This document shows positions 17,303 to 25,762 of a stretch of 64,000 bases of DNA, piece after piece (position 1 is the first letter of the stretch; the number at the start of each line of letters is the position of its first letter). The translations under genes and the position numbers were made by a program. Origin of the DNA: Nocardia anocheti (GTDB lineage Bacteria > Actinomycetota > Actinomycetes > Mycobacteriales > Mycobacteriaceae); the NCBI RefSeq assembly GCF_029675105.1, contig NZ_JAQQFV010000009.1, positions 186,001-250,000 on the forward strand, read 5' to 3'. The notes beneath the pieces were generated by a model, which ran no database searches, was not told the DNA's origin, and worked only from the letters and a program-made list of their open reading frames with translations.

Positions 17303-18616
17303 TCAGCGGCCGCGGCGCAGCACCCGTCGGCCCCACAGCAGCAAGCCGACGACCACCAGCGGGATCGCGAGCAGGGTCGCCACCCGCGCGCCCTGGTGCG
17401 CCGGTTGTTCGGGCGCGGCCCGGGTGCCGTCGGCGCGCGGCGGCGGTGAGGCCAGCGGCACGGTGGGTTGCACTGCCTCGCTGCCGGTTTCGGGCAGCTT
17501 GCCGACGCGGGCGTCGGTGTCGAGGGCGAAGCCGTAGTCCAGCAGTCGGGCCGCCTGCACCCACGGGCGCACCGGCAGCACGTCGGCCTTGAGCAGCGTC
17601 ACCACGAGGCGGTGGCCGTCGCGTTCGGCGGCGGCGACGAAGGTCTGGCGGGCGTCGTCGGTGAAGCCGGTCTTGCCGCCGATCGCGCCCGGGTAGTTGT
17701 AGAGCAGCTGATTGTCGTTGGCGATGGGGAAGCCGGGGTGATCCTTGTCGTCGGGGATCTTCGGGTCGGCGGGGAAGCCGGGGAAGTCGACCTGTTCGGT
17801 GTGGATCAGCTCGGCGAACAGCGGGATGTGCATGGCCTCGCGGAACAGCACCGACAGGTCGTAGGCCGAGGTGCTCATGCCGGGACCGTCCAGGCCCGAC
17901 GGGGTGGCGGCACGAGTGTCCATGGCGCGCAACGACTTCGCCACCGCGTTCATCTTCGCCACGGTGGCCGCGTCGCCACCGAGCTGGGCGGCGATGGCGT
18001 GCGCGGCGTCGTTGCCCGAGCACATGATCAGTGCCTGCATGAGTTGGCGGTTGGTGTAGCGCCCGCCGGGTCCGATGCCCACGCGGGTGCCGTCGACGTC
18101 GGCGTCGGCCTGGGTGCCGACCACCACTTTGTCCAGGTCCAGCTCACGCAGCGCGACGATGGCCAGCGCCACCTTGATGGTCGAGGCGGGGCGGTAGCGG
18201 CCGTGCGGGTCCTTGGCGGCCAGCACGCGGCCGGTGTCTAGGTCGGAGACCATCCACGAGGTCGCGGAGATGTCGGCGGGCAGCGACGCCGCGCCCTGTG
18301 GCAGTACCACCCCGCATTCGCCGAGACGCTCGCCACCGATGACGGGGGAGGGCACCGGCAGCGGACTCGGTGTCGACTCGCCCGGCGCGGGCACCTCGGA
18401 GGTGTCGATCGGCGCGGGCGGCAGCGTGCGCTGCGGGCAGCTGTCGGTGTTCGGGGTGGTGAACGGGGGTGTGGTGCTGGTGCTCGGCCCGGTGGTGGGT
18501 GGGTCGTACGGCTCGACGGGCGGGATGGCGAGGGCGGGAGCCGCGGCGAGGGCGGCGACCGCGGCGAACGCGCCGAGCGTGCAGGCGGCGCGCACGCCGA
18601 GTTCACGGATCTTCAT
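17303..18616 (-). CDS. dacB: D-alanyl-D-alanine carboxypeptidase (PBP5-like)
   Basis: 437 residues, exported. Signal peptide at 1-30 (ending ALAAAPALA), a Pro/Thr-rich linker to about 95, then the S11 peptidase domain with catalytic motifs STIK (145-148), SGN (200-202) and KTG (315-317). A C-terminal membrane anchor follows (VATLLAIPLVVVGLLLWG). It trims the terminal D-Ala of peptidoglycan pentapeptides at the cell surface. ATG 18616 has GAGG just upstream; GTG 18619 is an alternative. Converges on yhjD with a 9-bp gap. Corresponds to mycobacterial dacB1. Confidence 0.93.
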   Translation of the reverse strand: MKIRELGVRAACTLGAFAAVAALAAAPALAIPPVEPYDPPTTGPSTSTTPPFTTPNTDSCPQRTLPPAPIDTSEVPAPGESTPSPLPVPSPVIGGERLGECGVVLPQGAASLPADISATSWMVSDLDTGRVLAAKDPHGRYRPASTIKVALAIVALRELDLDKVVVGTQADADVDGTRVGIGPGGRYTNRQLMQALIMCSGNDAAHAIAAQLGGDAATVAKMNAVAKSLRAMDTRAATPSGLDGPGMSTSAYDLSVLFREAMHIPLFAELIHTEQVDFPGFPADPKIPDDKDHPGFPIANDNQLLYNYPGAIGGKTGFTDDARQTFVAAAERDGHRLVVTLLKADVLPVRPWVQAARLLDYGFALDTDARVGKLPETGSEAVQPTVPLASPPPRADGTRAAPEQPAHQGARVATLLAIPLVVVGLLLWGRRVLRRGR

Positions 18617-18661
18617 CACCTCGCAGCCTAGCGAGCCCGCGCGGCGCGGCAACGCGGGGTA

Positions 18662-18713
18662 TTGACACCAACTTGTAAATGAGAGTTACTATCAAAAAGT
18701 AGTAGCTATCATT
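18662..18713. promoter_or_regulatory. Promoter with overlapping imperfect palindrome (TetR-type operator)
   Basis: TTGACA (18662-18667) and TACTAT (18687-18692) form a -35/-10 pair with 19-bp spacing reading towards the MFS gene. A 36-bp imperfect palindrome (18678-18713) overlaps the -10: half-sites begin AATGAGAG and AATGATAG, with 12 of 18 positions symmetric. The likely binder is the TetR encoded downstream at 20223. Confidence 0.55.
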
Positions 18714-18724
18714 TTGGAGGAGAC

Positions 18725-20233
18725 ATGCGATCCGAGGACACTCGACGCTGGTTGGCGCTCGGCGCGCTCGCCCTGGCGATGCTCACCATCGGGCTCGACG
18801 TCACCGTGCTCACCGTCGCCCTGCCGACCCTGGCGGTGGACCTGCACGCGAATACCGCGGCGCTGCAATGGTTCACCGGCGCCTACACCCTGGCCCTGGC
18901 CGCGCTGATGCTGCCCGCGGGCGCGCTCGGTGACCGGTACGGCCGCAAGAAGGTCCTGCTCGGCGCGCTGGTGCTGTTCGGCGCGGCCTCGGTGGCCTGC
19001 GCCTTCGCCGGTTCGGCCGGTCAGCTGATCGCGGGTCGCGTGGTGCTCGGCGTCGCCGCGGCCGCGATGATGCCGCTGTCGATGGCGGTGTTGCCGGTGC
19101 TGTTCACCGATCCGGGGCAGCGGCAACGCGCGCTGACGATCTGGGTCACCTCGACCGCCATCGGTCTGCCGCTGGGGCCGATCGTCGGCGGCTGGCTGCT
19201 GCAGCACTACTGGTGGGGTTCGGTGTTCCTGATCAATGTGCCGCTGGTGGTGATCGGCGCGCTCGCGGTCGCGACGCTGGTCCCGGAATCCCACGGCGAC
19301 AACGGTTTCCGCATCGACCTGACCGGCGCGGTCCTCTCGGCGGTGGGCATGCTCGGCCTCACCTACGGCTTCATCCGGATCGGCGAGCAGGGCTGGGACG
19401 AACCGCTGGCCTGGTTGTGTGTGGGCGCGGGCGTGGCACTGCTGGCGGCGTTCCTGGCGTGGCAGCGCCGGGTCGCGCATCCGCTGATCGATGTCGGACT
19501 GTTCCGCGCGCCCGGATTCCGCTGGGGCACGGCGTTTTCCATCCTGGTGAACTTCGCGATGTTCGGCATGTTCTTCACCGTGCCGCAGTACTTCCAGGCG
19601 GTGCTCGGGGTCGACGCGCTGGGCAGCGGGCTGCGATTGCTGCCGATGATCGGTGGTGTGGTGCTCGGTAGCAGGCTCGTGGACGTGCTGCTGCCCCGCG
19701 TGGGCGTGCGCGCGGTGCTGGTGGGCGGGTTCCTGATCCTGGCCGTCGGACTGGGCCTGGGCGCGCTGACCACCGTCGACACCGGATACGGACCCACCGC
19801 CCTGTGGATCACGGTGCTCGGCACGGGGATGGGCCTGGTCATGCCCGCCGCGATGGGTTTGGCGATGGGGGAGCTGGACGCGAACCGGGCGGGTGCGGGT
19901 TCGGCTCTGCTGCAAGCACTTCGGCAGGCGGGCGGCACCATCGGCGTCGCCGTGCTCGGGACGGTCCTGGCCACCCGGTACCGGGCCGAACTCGGTCCGC
20001 TGGATCGGGCGCCGATCGCCGACGGGGTCAACGCGGGCGTGGCGGCCACCCAGGGCGACCCGGCCCAGCTGACGCACGTGCGACACGCGTTCGTCGCGGG
20101 CATGGACACCATGCTGGGCGTGTGCGCGGCGCTGTGTGTGGCCGCGGCGCTGGTCGCGGTGTTCGTGATCCGGCGGGGCACGAGCGCACCGGTGATCGCC
20201 GAGGATGCGGCAGAATCGATACATGCCCGTTGA
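18725..20233 (+). CDS. DHA2-type MFS multidrug exporter (14 TM)
   Basis: 502 residues, EmrB/QacA family. LDVTVLTVALPTLAVDL is motif D1 in TM1, GALGDRYGRKKVLLG is motif A, and VLGVAAAAMMPLSMAVL is the TM4 region. GLPLGPIVGGWLL is the antiporter motif C; about 14 hydrophobic segments are visible. It exports cationic or hydrophobic drugs by proton antiport. ATG 18725 is led by GGAGGAG. Its stop overlaps the following tetR gene, so exporter and regulator form an operon; the promoter is overlapped by a palindrome, an arrangement suggesting drug-induced derepression. Confidence 0.9.
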   Translation: MRSEDTRRWLALGALALAMLTIGLDVTVLTVALPTLAVDLHANTAALQWFTGAYTLALAALMLPAGALGDRYGRKKVLLGALVLFGAASVACAFAGSAGQLIAGRVVLGVAAAAMMPLSMAVLPVLFTDPGQRQRALTIWVTSTAIGLPLGPIVGGWLLQHYWWGSVFLINVPLVVIGALAVATLVPESHGDNGFRIDLTGAVLSAVGMLGLTYGFIRIGEQGWDEPLAWLCVGAGVALLAAFLAWQRRVAHPLIDVGLFRAPGFRWGTAFSILVNFAMFGMFFTVPQYFQAVLGVDALGSGLRLLPMIGGVVLGSRLVDVLLPRVGVRAVLVGGFLILAVGLGLGALTTVDTGYGPTALWITVLGTGMGLVMPAAMGLAMGELDANRAGAGSALLQALRQAGGTIGVAVLGTVLATRYRAELGPLDRAPIADGVNAGVAATQGDPAQLTHVRHAFVAGMDTMLGVCAALCVAAALVAVFVIRRGTSAPVIAEDAAESIHAR

Positions 20234-20831
20234 CATGTCACTGCGCGCGCGGAAGAAGGAACGCACCCGCCGAACGCTCCGGCTCGAGGCGTTCCGGCTC
20301 TTCCGCGAACAGGGCTACACCGAGACCACCGTGGAGCAGATCGCCGCGGCCGCCGAGGTCTCCCCGAGCACCTTCTTCCGGTACTTCCCGACCAAGGAGC
20401 AGCTGGTCCTCGCCGAGGACCAGGACCCGCTGATGATCGAGGCGCTGGCGGCACAACCGCGCGGCCAGCACCCGCTCACCGCCTTCCGCGAGGCGGCCGA
20501 ACAGGTCTTCACCGGGCTGTCCCCGCAGGAGATGGCCTTCGAGCAGGAACGTCAGGCGCTGCTCTATCACGTGCCGGAGCTGCGCTCGGCGATCGGCCTG
20601 GAATTCCAGCGCAGCATCGAACTCGCGGCCGGGCTGCTGGCCGACTACACCGGCCGTCCGGCCGACGATTTCGAGGTGCGGGTGGCGGCGGGGGCGATGA
20701 TCGGCGCCATGCTGGCGGTGGCCACCACCACGCCGATCAACGCGGACAACGTCAGCCGGGCGCTGGAGCTGCTGCACGCGGGCCTGCCGTTCGATGCGCC
20801 CGCCGACGCACCGAACGGCACCGACGGCTAG
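20223..20831 (+). CDS. TetR-family regulator of the MFS exporter
   Basis: 202 residues. The helix-turn-helix spans about residues 12-60: RRTLRLEAFRLFREQGY, VEQIAAAAEVSPSTFFRYF, then PTKEQLVLAED. The start overlaps the end of the MFS gene; ATG 20223 and ATG 20235 are both plausible, and ATG 20205 less so. None has a good ribosome-binding site, so translation is probably coupled to the MFS gene. Its 3' end overlaps the convergent SnoaL-like gene by four bases (CTAG, 20828-20831). Confidence 0.85.
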   Translation: MPVDMSLRARKKERTRRTLRLEAFRLFREQGYTETTVEQIAAAAEVSPSTFFRYFPTKEQLVLAEDQDPLMIEALAAQPRGQHPLTAFREAAEQVFTGLSPQEMAFEQERQALLYHVPELRSAIGLEFQRSIELAAGLLADYTGRPADDFEVRVAAGAMIGAMLAVATTTPINADNVSRALELLHAGLPFDAPADAPNGTDG

Positions 20832-21523
20832 TTCTTGCCGTGCTGCACCGGGCAGCCGTGGGCCAGCGGGCCGAGCAGCTGGTTGTTGTCGTAGAAGTGC
20901 TCGAGTTCGACGATGCGCAGGTCCTCGCTGACGCGCGCGATCGTCACGCCGTACATCTCGATCTGCTCGCCGGTGGGCTGGTGGCCCTTGTACTCACCGT
21001 CGTACTTGCCCCAGTGCCGCCAGCGGAAGCTCACCGTCGGCGGGCCCGAGAGCACCTCGAGGACCTCCCAGAAGAAGCCGCCGGGGAAGGCGGTGTGGAA
21101 GATCTTGTGCGAGGACTCGAAGGTCTCGTTGGCCGACTCGTAGTAGGGGTTGTCGCCGATGAGGATGTTGTAGCTGCCGATCCGCGCGAACTCCTCGGCG
21201 TCCTGCCACACCCCGCCGTTGACCCGGCCGCGATACTGCTCGGCCACCACCGAGAGCCAGGTGGCCGGATCGGCCTTGTGCGAGACCTCCATCTCGAAGA
21301 CCTTCACCAGATCCTCGACGATGGCCTCGAGCGAACCGGGCGCGTGCTGGGCGACGCGCTCGCGCGGAATCACCTCGTGGCTGAGTTCGTAGTCGGGAAC
21401 GTTGCCGCGCCACTGGTCCGGTGTCGCCGCCGCGATCACCGCTTCCCGGCCCTGCAGCCACAGCGGAGCCTCGGGCTCCGGGGCAGGCTCGGAGGCATGC
21501 GTATCGGTCACGTCCACAGTCAT
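20828..21523 (-). CDS. SnoaL-like domain protein
   Basis: 231 residues. The first 25 residues are acidic and Pro-rich (TDTHASEPAPEPEAP). The rest resembles the SnoaL/NTF2-like alpha+beta barrel family: DPATWLSVVAEQYRGRVNGG, then FFWEVLEVLSG and VSFRWRHWGKYDGEYKGHQPTGEQIEMYGVTIARV, the last being a classic SnoaL C-terminal beta-sheet stretch. Members act as polyketide cyclases, isomerases or non-catalytic binders; no substrate is evident. It is monocistronic and unrelated to the neighbouring transporter genes apart from the 4-bp convergent overlap. Confidence 0.72.
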   Translation of the reverse strand: MTVDVTDTHASEPAPEPEAPLWLQGREAVIAAATPDQWRGNVPDYELSHEVIPRERVAQHAPGSLEAIVEDLVKVFEMEVSHKADPATWLSVVAEQYRGRVNGGVWQDAEEFARIGSYNILIGDNPYYESANETFESSHKIFHTAFPGGFFWEVLEVLSGPPTVSFRWRHWGKYDGEYKGHQPTGEQIEMYGVTIARVSEDLRIVELEHFYDNNQLLGPLAHGCPVQHGKN

Positions 21524-21665
21524 TTTCGGTCTACCCGACCCTTTCGCAAAGCTTGAAGAACCGGTCGAAAGTAACAGCCGGGCGGCCCGCTCTGCCTGTC
21601 GGGTCTCATCATGTGAGAAACGAAAATTGATGAACTGTGTTCTGTACCAAGGTATTCGGAGTTTG

Positions 21666-22562
21666 CTATGAGACCGCGTGCGGATGGTGGCCGAGCCGGG
21701 CCGGGGTCTCGTCGTCCATTGTCGCGAAGAATTCGCCCAGCACGTCCACGAGTTGGTCCACCGAATCCGCGCAGAACAGCACCGGCTGGTAATGGGTGAT
21801 GTCGTAGCTGATGGTGCTCATCGCGGCCACGTCGAGCGGACGTAGCTGCGCGTGCCGGAATTCGTCGATCTCGCCGTAGGAGGACAGCAGTCCCGCGCCG
21901 TAGCAGCGAATTTCCCCGGCCTCGCGCACGACACCGAATTCCAGCGAGAACCAGAACACGTCGGCCAGGAATTTCAGCGCGGTGTCGGTGGCTAGCCGGG
22001 CCACCGCGGCGCCGACCGTTTCGTAGAGCGCGGCGAAGCGCGGGCTGGCGATCTGGGTGGCGTGGCCGATGATCTCGTGGATCGCGTCGGGCTCGGGGGT
22101 GTAGAGCGGCGCCGAATGATGGCGGATGTACTGGGTGGAGTGGAAGGTGCGCTCGGCGAAGGAGCCGAAGAACTCGCGCAGCGGGACCAGTCCGGCGGCG
22201 GGCACGTAGCGGAAGCCGGTCAGCGGGGCGAGCAGGCCCGAGACCTCGTCGAGCTGGGGGATGTGATCGCGCGGCAGGGCCAGCCGCGCCGCCGCCTCGC
22301 GCACCTCGGCGCACGCGTAGACGGCGTGCTTGGCGGCCAGTTCGGCCGAGGCGATGCGCCAGACCCGCTGTTCGTCGTCGGTGTAGTCGATGTGCGGGGT
22401 GGGCCCGCCGGGGACGTGGTCGAGGGCCAGCGCGGCGATGGCGTTGCGGCGCGCGCGGTACTCCTGGTCGCCGACGCCGGGATGGTCGGCGCTCAGGTGC
22501 ACCGTCACATCGCCGTCACGCTCGCGGGTGACCGGCGAGTACAGCTGTGCCTCGGTGAACAT
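21666..22562 (-). CDS. phhA: Phenylalanine 4-monooxygenase
   Basis: 298 residues, aromatic amino acid hydroxylase catalytic domain without the animal regulatory domain. The iron facial triad is visible: His162 and His167 in IHEIIGHATQ, Glu208 in WFSLEFG. YIRHHSAPLYTPEPDAIHE is the pterin/substrate region. It converts Phe to Tyr using tetrahydropterin and O2, the first step of Phe catabolism. ATG 22562 (TGGAGA upstream) fits the bacterial N-terminus MFTEAQLYSPVT. No pterin-4a-carbinolamine dehydratase (phhB) gene lies nearby. Upstream short palindromes are noted separately. Confidence 0.93.
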   Translation of the reverse strand: MFTEAQLYSPVTRERDGDVTVHLSADHPGVGDQEYRARRNAIAALALDHVPGGPTPHIDYTDDEQRVWRIASAELAAKHAVYACAEVREAAARLALPRDHIPQLDEVSGLLAPLTGFRYVPAAGLVPLREFFGSFAERTFHSTQYIRHHSAPLYTPEPDAIHEIIGHATQIASPRFAALYETVGAAVARLATDTALKFLADVFWFSLEFGVVREAGEIRCYGAGLLSSYGEIDEFRHAQLRPLDVAAMSTISYDITHYQPVLFCADSVDQLVDVLGEFFATMDDETPARLGHHPHAVS

Positions 22563-22820
22563 GTCTCCAGGCAAGCACCGCCCGGCGTCGGCGACAACAC
22601 CGACGCGCACAACTGCGCAAACTGCACAGTTCCGGCTCGATGGGGTCGCTGATTCTGGCGGTCACCAGCGAATTCGCGTCACTTTTCCGCGCGGATCACG
22701 GTGGGTGCGGTCGATTTGCTGTGTGTCGTTGCGAATACCGGATTCGGTAACGACGCGGTGAATCCGCGCACGCGTGGCCCGTCCATCACGCAAGATTGCG
22801 TTCGTAGGCGAGGAGGATAT
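22563..22820. promoter_or_regulatory. Intergenic region between divergent phhA and VapB-like gene
   Basis: 258 bp without a gene. Two short inverted repeats: AACTG-CA-CAGTT (22620-22631, 58 bp upstream of the phhA start) and TACCG-GATT-CGGTA (22736-22749, 72 bp upstream of the antitoxin-like gene). Either may be an operator; neither matches a motif I know. No riboswitch-like fold was recognised. Confidence 0.35.
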
Positions 22821-23006
22821 GTGCGAACTCTGCGGATCGATCTGGACCAGCGACTGCTGGCCGCTGCTGCCGACATCATGGGCACGGGTGACAGCAACGC
22901 GACTGTCAACGAGGCGTTGCGCCGCATCGTGGTGCACGAGCGCCAATTACGCAATCTGGAGCGGTTGATGGCGGATTCGATCTTCACCGCGGAACCCACC
23001 ACGTAG
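22821..23006 (+). CDS. VapB-like ribbon-helix-helix antitoxin, orphan
   Basis: 61 residues: GTG start with AGGAGG four bases upstream. Sequence MRTLRIDLDQRLLAAAADIM then TGDSNATVNEALRRIV resembles VapB/DUF2191-type antitoxins: N-terminal beta strand, then two helices, then a charged C-terminal tail. In a standard operon a PIN-domain VapC would follow, yet the next gene is radC, 81 bp away, and no PIN-like frame fits between or upstream. It may regulate its own promoter or act on a VapC elsewhere. Assignment rests on short similarity. Confidence 0.6.
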   Translation: MRTLRIDLDQRLLAAAADIMGTGDSNATVNEALRRIVVHERQLRNLERLMADSIFTAEPTT

Positions 23007-23087
23007 CGAGGTGGCTGGGAGGTAGCCCGAATCTGTCGGTGGGTGCTGGGAGTATCGGTGGCGTCACCGATCCGCAGGGGGGAACCG

Positions 23088-23759
23088 ATGTCGGTACCGA
23101 TCGCCGATCTGCCCGTCGCCCAGCGTCCGCGCGAGCGACTGCTCATGCTCGGCCCGCACGCGCTCAGCGACAGCGAACTGCTCGCGCTGCTGCTCGGTCA
23201 GGGCACGCGCGGACTGTCCGCGCTCGAACTCGCCGCCCACCTGCTCGGTGAGTACGGCGGCCTCGCCGAGTTGTCCGCGGCCAGACCGGAGGAACTCGCG
23301 CGCAGCGCGGGGATCGGCCCGGCCAAGGCCGCCACCGTCATCGCCGCCTTCCACCTGGGCACCCGCTCGCGCACGAGCACCGACACCGTGCCCCGCCTGA
23401 GCACGCCCGAGGACGTGGCGCGGGTGGCCATCCCGCTGTTCGCCGGTGCCAGGGTCGAACGCCTGCTGGTGCTCATCTGCGACACCCAGCACCGCCTGCG
23501 ACACCGCGCCTTCGTCGCCGAGGGCGCTATCGACCACGTCGCCGTGCCCGTGCGCGAAATCCTCAATACCGTCCTGCGCCACGACGGCCGCGCCTTCGCC
23601 GTCGTCCACAACCATCCCTCCGGCGACCCGCATCCCAGTCCCGACGACCGCCGCGCCAGCACCCTGCTCCACCACGCCGCCGCCACCGTCGGCCTGCGCT
23701 ACCTCGACCACATCGTCATCGCCGGTGAATCCTGGGCCACCGCACCACCATTGCTCTAG
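23088..23759 (+). CDS. radC: RadC-family JAB/MPN-domain protein
   Basis: 223 residues. The N-terminal helix-hairpin-helix region (about 20-95; RPRERLLMLGPHALSDSELLALLLGQGT, then GIGPAKAATVIAAF) precedes a JAB/MPN metalloprotease-like domain with the signature HNHPSGDPHPSPDD (zinc ligands His, His, Asp). Historically named DNA repair protein RadC, though a repair role is not established. ATG 23088 sits after GGGGGGAA. Its stop overlaps the convergent gene by four bases (CTAG, 23756-23759). Confidence 0.9.
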   Translation: MSVPIADLPVAQRPRERLLMLGPHALSDSELLALLLGQGTRGLSALELAAHLLGEYGGLAELSAARPEELARSAGIGPAKAATVIAAFHLGTRSRTSTDTVPRLSTPEDVARVAIPLFAGARVERLLVLICDTQHRLRHRAFVAEGAIDHVAVPVREILNTVLRHDGRAFAVVHNHPSGDPHPSPDDRRASTLLHHAAATVGLRYLDHIVIAGESWATAPPLL

Positions 23760-24934
23760 CGGGCAGTACGAGGATCGATGGCGGCGACGCGGAGGCGGGC
23801 CATGGCGGTGGGATCGGGCCAGCCGCGCACTTCGAATCGGGTCGGGGACAGGCCTGGAACCGGGACCAGGCCGAGTATCTCGATCACCGCGGGAAAGGGG
23901 ACGGTGCAGACCAATTCGACGTCATCGTTGTCACGGCGGAGAAAGTGGACGACGTCGGCCTCCGGCAGCAGGTAGTCCACGTCCTCACCCCAGACCACGG
24001 AGGTGAAGGCGCCGTGGTCGGATTCCTCGTAGTTCACCGCGGCGACGTAGGCGGGTTCGATGTCGAGGCCGGGCAGTTCCAGGAACTCCTCGAAAGTCTT
24101 GGTGAGGTGGTTCAACTGGATCGAGTACTCGGTCAAGGCGAGACCCGCGCGGGCACGCAGTGCCAGTCGTCGGCAGGGGTGCTCGCCCACCTCGTCGAAC
24201 GGGACGACAGTGCCGTCGGCGTCGACCGTGTACCCCTGTGGCGAGATCGGCCGTGCGGCCTCCCGGTATTGCTGCTCGATCATCTCGAAGGTCTGCGCGA
24301 GCAGATCCGGTTCATCGGGAACGAGCAGCAGGGAATCGTTCTCGGCGATGAAGACCACCGGCCGATGCGTCCCATCGGCATGACCGGCCAGCCAGCCGGG
24401 CACCAGCAGCCAGGACGCGGCGTAGGAGCTGCCGTCGTCGATGAACCGGGTGACCTGCAATTTTTCCGCTGAACTGGGCCGGGCGAGGGTCGCGAGGTTC
24501 TCGCGTGCCGTGGCGAAGACCTCGTCCGGCTCGACTCCCCAGTCGCGCGCGTGGTTTTCGTGGACAAAGGCCCGGGTCCGTGGCCGATCGATGACCACCG
24601 ACTCGGTGACGAACGGGAACGCGGGCCGCGACAGCGCGCCCGGAAGGTCGGCTCCGAGTGTGACCGGCCGCAGGACCGATCGCAGCATCGGACGCACCGA
24701 CCGCCAGTCGGCGGGCACCTCGTCGTCGAAGATCATCGCGGAGACGAAAGCCGCGAGGCTCGCCGCGCGCTCGCTGGGTTCGACCTCGGCGCATTCGCGA
24801 AAGATGTTGCCCAGATAGATAACCCGGCCGTCGTCGATCCCGACGCTGAAATCCGCTGCCGAATACTCGGCCTCGCCGCCCCATTGCGCCCGCACAATGG
24901 CCAGCGCCTCCTGCCCGAACTGCTCGCGTTCCAT
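23756..24934 (-). CDS. Conserved hypothetical protein, function unknown
   Basis: 392 residues, soluble and acidic, with no signal or membrane segment. Visible features: REQFGQEALAIVRAQWGG near the start; a central LATLARPSSAEKLQVTRFIDDGSSYAASWLLVPGW; RPVVFIAENDSLLLVPDEPDLL, which recalls DUF1444-type sequences; and a C-terminal half with ALTEYSIQLNHLTKTFEEF. I cannot assign a family with certainty. Start at ATG 24934 with GGGGGAG seven bases upstream (GTG 24937 is an alternative). It stands alone and converges on radC. Confidence 0.65.
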   Translation of the reverse strand: MEREQFGQEALAIVRAQWGGEAEYSAADFSVGIDDGRVIYLGNIFRECAEVEPSERAASLAAFVSAMIFDDEVPADWRSVRPMLRSVLRPVTLGADLPGALSRPAFPFVTESVVIDRPRTRAFVHENHARDWGVEPDEVFATARENLATLARPSSAEKLQVTRFIDDGSSYAASWLLVPGWLAGHADGTHRPVVFIAENDSLLLVPDEPDLLAQTFEMIEQQYREAARPISPQGYTVDADGTVVPFDEVGEHPCRRLALRARAGLALTEYSIQLNHLTKTFEEFLELPGLDIEPAYVAAVNYEESDHGAFTSVVWGEDVDYLLPEADVVHFLRRDNDDVELVCTVPFPAVIEILGLVPVPGLSPTRFEVRGWPDPTAMARLRVAAIDPRTAR

Positions 24935-24999
24935 CACTGGGCTCCCCCGTTTCGTGTCGGTGTCGTTCGATACTTTCGCAGGCCACCGAGAAGCTCGCC

Positions 25000-25734
25000 T
25001 CAGCCGGGACGGCGGTCGAATCCGGCGGTGCGGGCCAGGTCGGCGAGCATGGCGTCGAACATGATCTCGGGGGAGGCCAGCGGGATGGGGTAGTTGCCGA
25101 AGACTTCCAGGGTGACGTGGCCGAAGAGGCGGGCCCAGGTCTGGACCATGAGGTAGGTGGTGCCGAGGTCGAGTTTCTCGGCGGGGAACTTCTGGCCGGT
25201 CTCGGAGAGCACGGCCAGCAGTTCGGTCTGGAAATCGAGCAGGTCGTCACGGAGTTCGGCGGGAATGGTGTCACCGGGTGGGGTCGCGATCTCGAAACCG
25301 GCCAGCAGGCGGCCTGCGGCGGCGAGGAAGATGCGGCCGAAGGGTTCGTCGAAGCGGCGCATCATGGTGCGCTGGTCCGACGGGGTGGCGAAGACCAGGG
25401 TGAACTCGCGTGAGTGCGCCAGCGACCAGCGGCGGAAACCCCGACAGATGGCGAGGAACTGCACCGCGCCGTCGTCGGGGAGCTGGTCGATCTCGGCGGA
25501 CAGGTGCGCGGCCAGTTCGGCACAGAACTCCAGCCGCAGCCGCTCGACCAGCTCGTCGCGGGAGGCGTAGTGCCGGTAGAGGGCGGGGGCGGTGATGCCG
25601 AGTTCGCGGGCGATCGCGCGCAGGGTGACGCCGTCGGGGCCGTGCGCGGTCAGCAGTGCCCGCGCGACGCGCCGGATATCGGCATCGGTCACCGTCGGTG
25701 TCCGGCCCCTGGTGCGCGCTCGCTCGTCGGTCAC
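25000..25734 (-). CDS. TetR-family regulator linked to CYP125-type P450
   Basis: 244 residues from GTG 25734 (AGGAAGGGGCGG upstream). Longer upstream frame overlaps the P450 and is not used. The helix-turn-helix is VTDADIRRVARALLTAHGPDGV, LRAIARELGITAPALYRHY; the C-terminal half is a TetR_C-like ligand domain (EFTLVFATPSDQ, EPFGRIFLAAAGRLL). It follows the P450 gene by 28 bp on the same strand, so they are probably cotranscribed. A palindrome at 27079-27091 upstream of the P450 could be its operator. Confidence 0.83.
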   Translation of the reverse strand: MTDERARTRGRTPTVTDADIRRVARALLTAHGPDGVTLRAIARELGITAPALYRHYASRDELVERLRLEFCAELAAHLSAEIDQLPDDGAVQFLAICRGFRRWSLAHSREFTLVFATPSDQRTMMRRFDEPFGRIFLAAAGRLLAGFEIATPPGDTIPAELRDDLLDFQTELLAVLSETGQKFPAEKLDLGTTYLMVQTWARLFGHVTLEVFGNYPIPLASPEIMFDAMLADLARTAGFDRRPG

Positions 25735-25762
25735 CCCGCCCCTTCCTCGATCGCCCTGTGGC

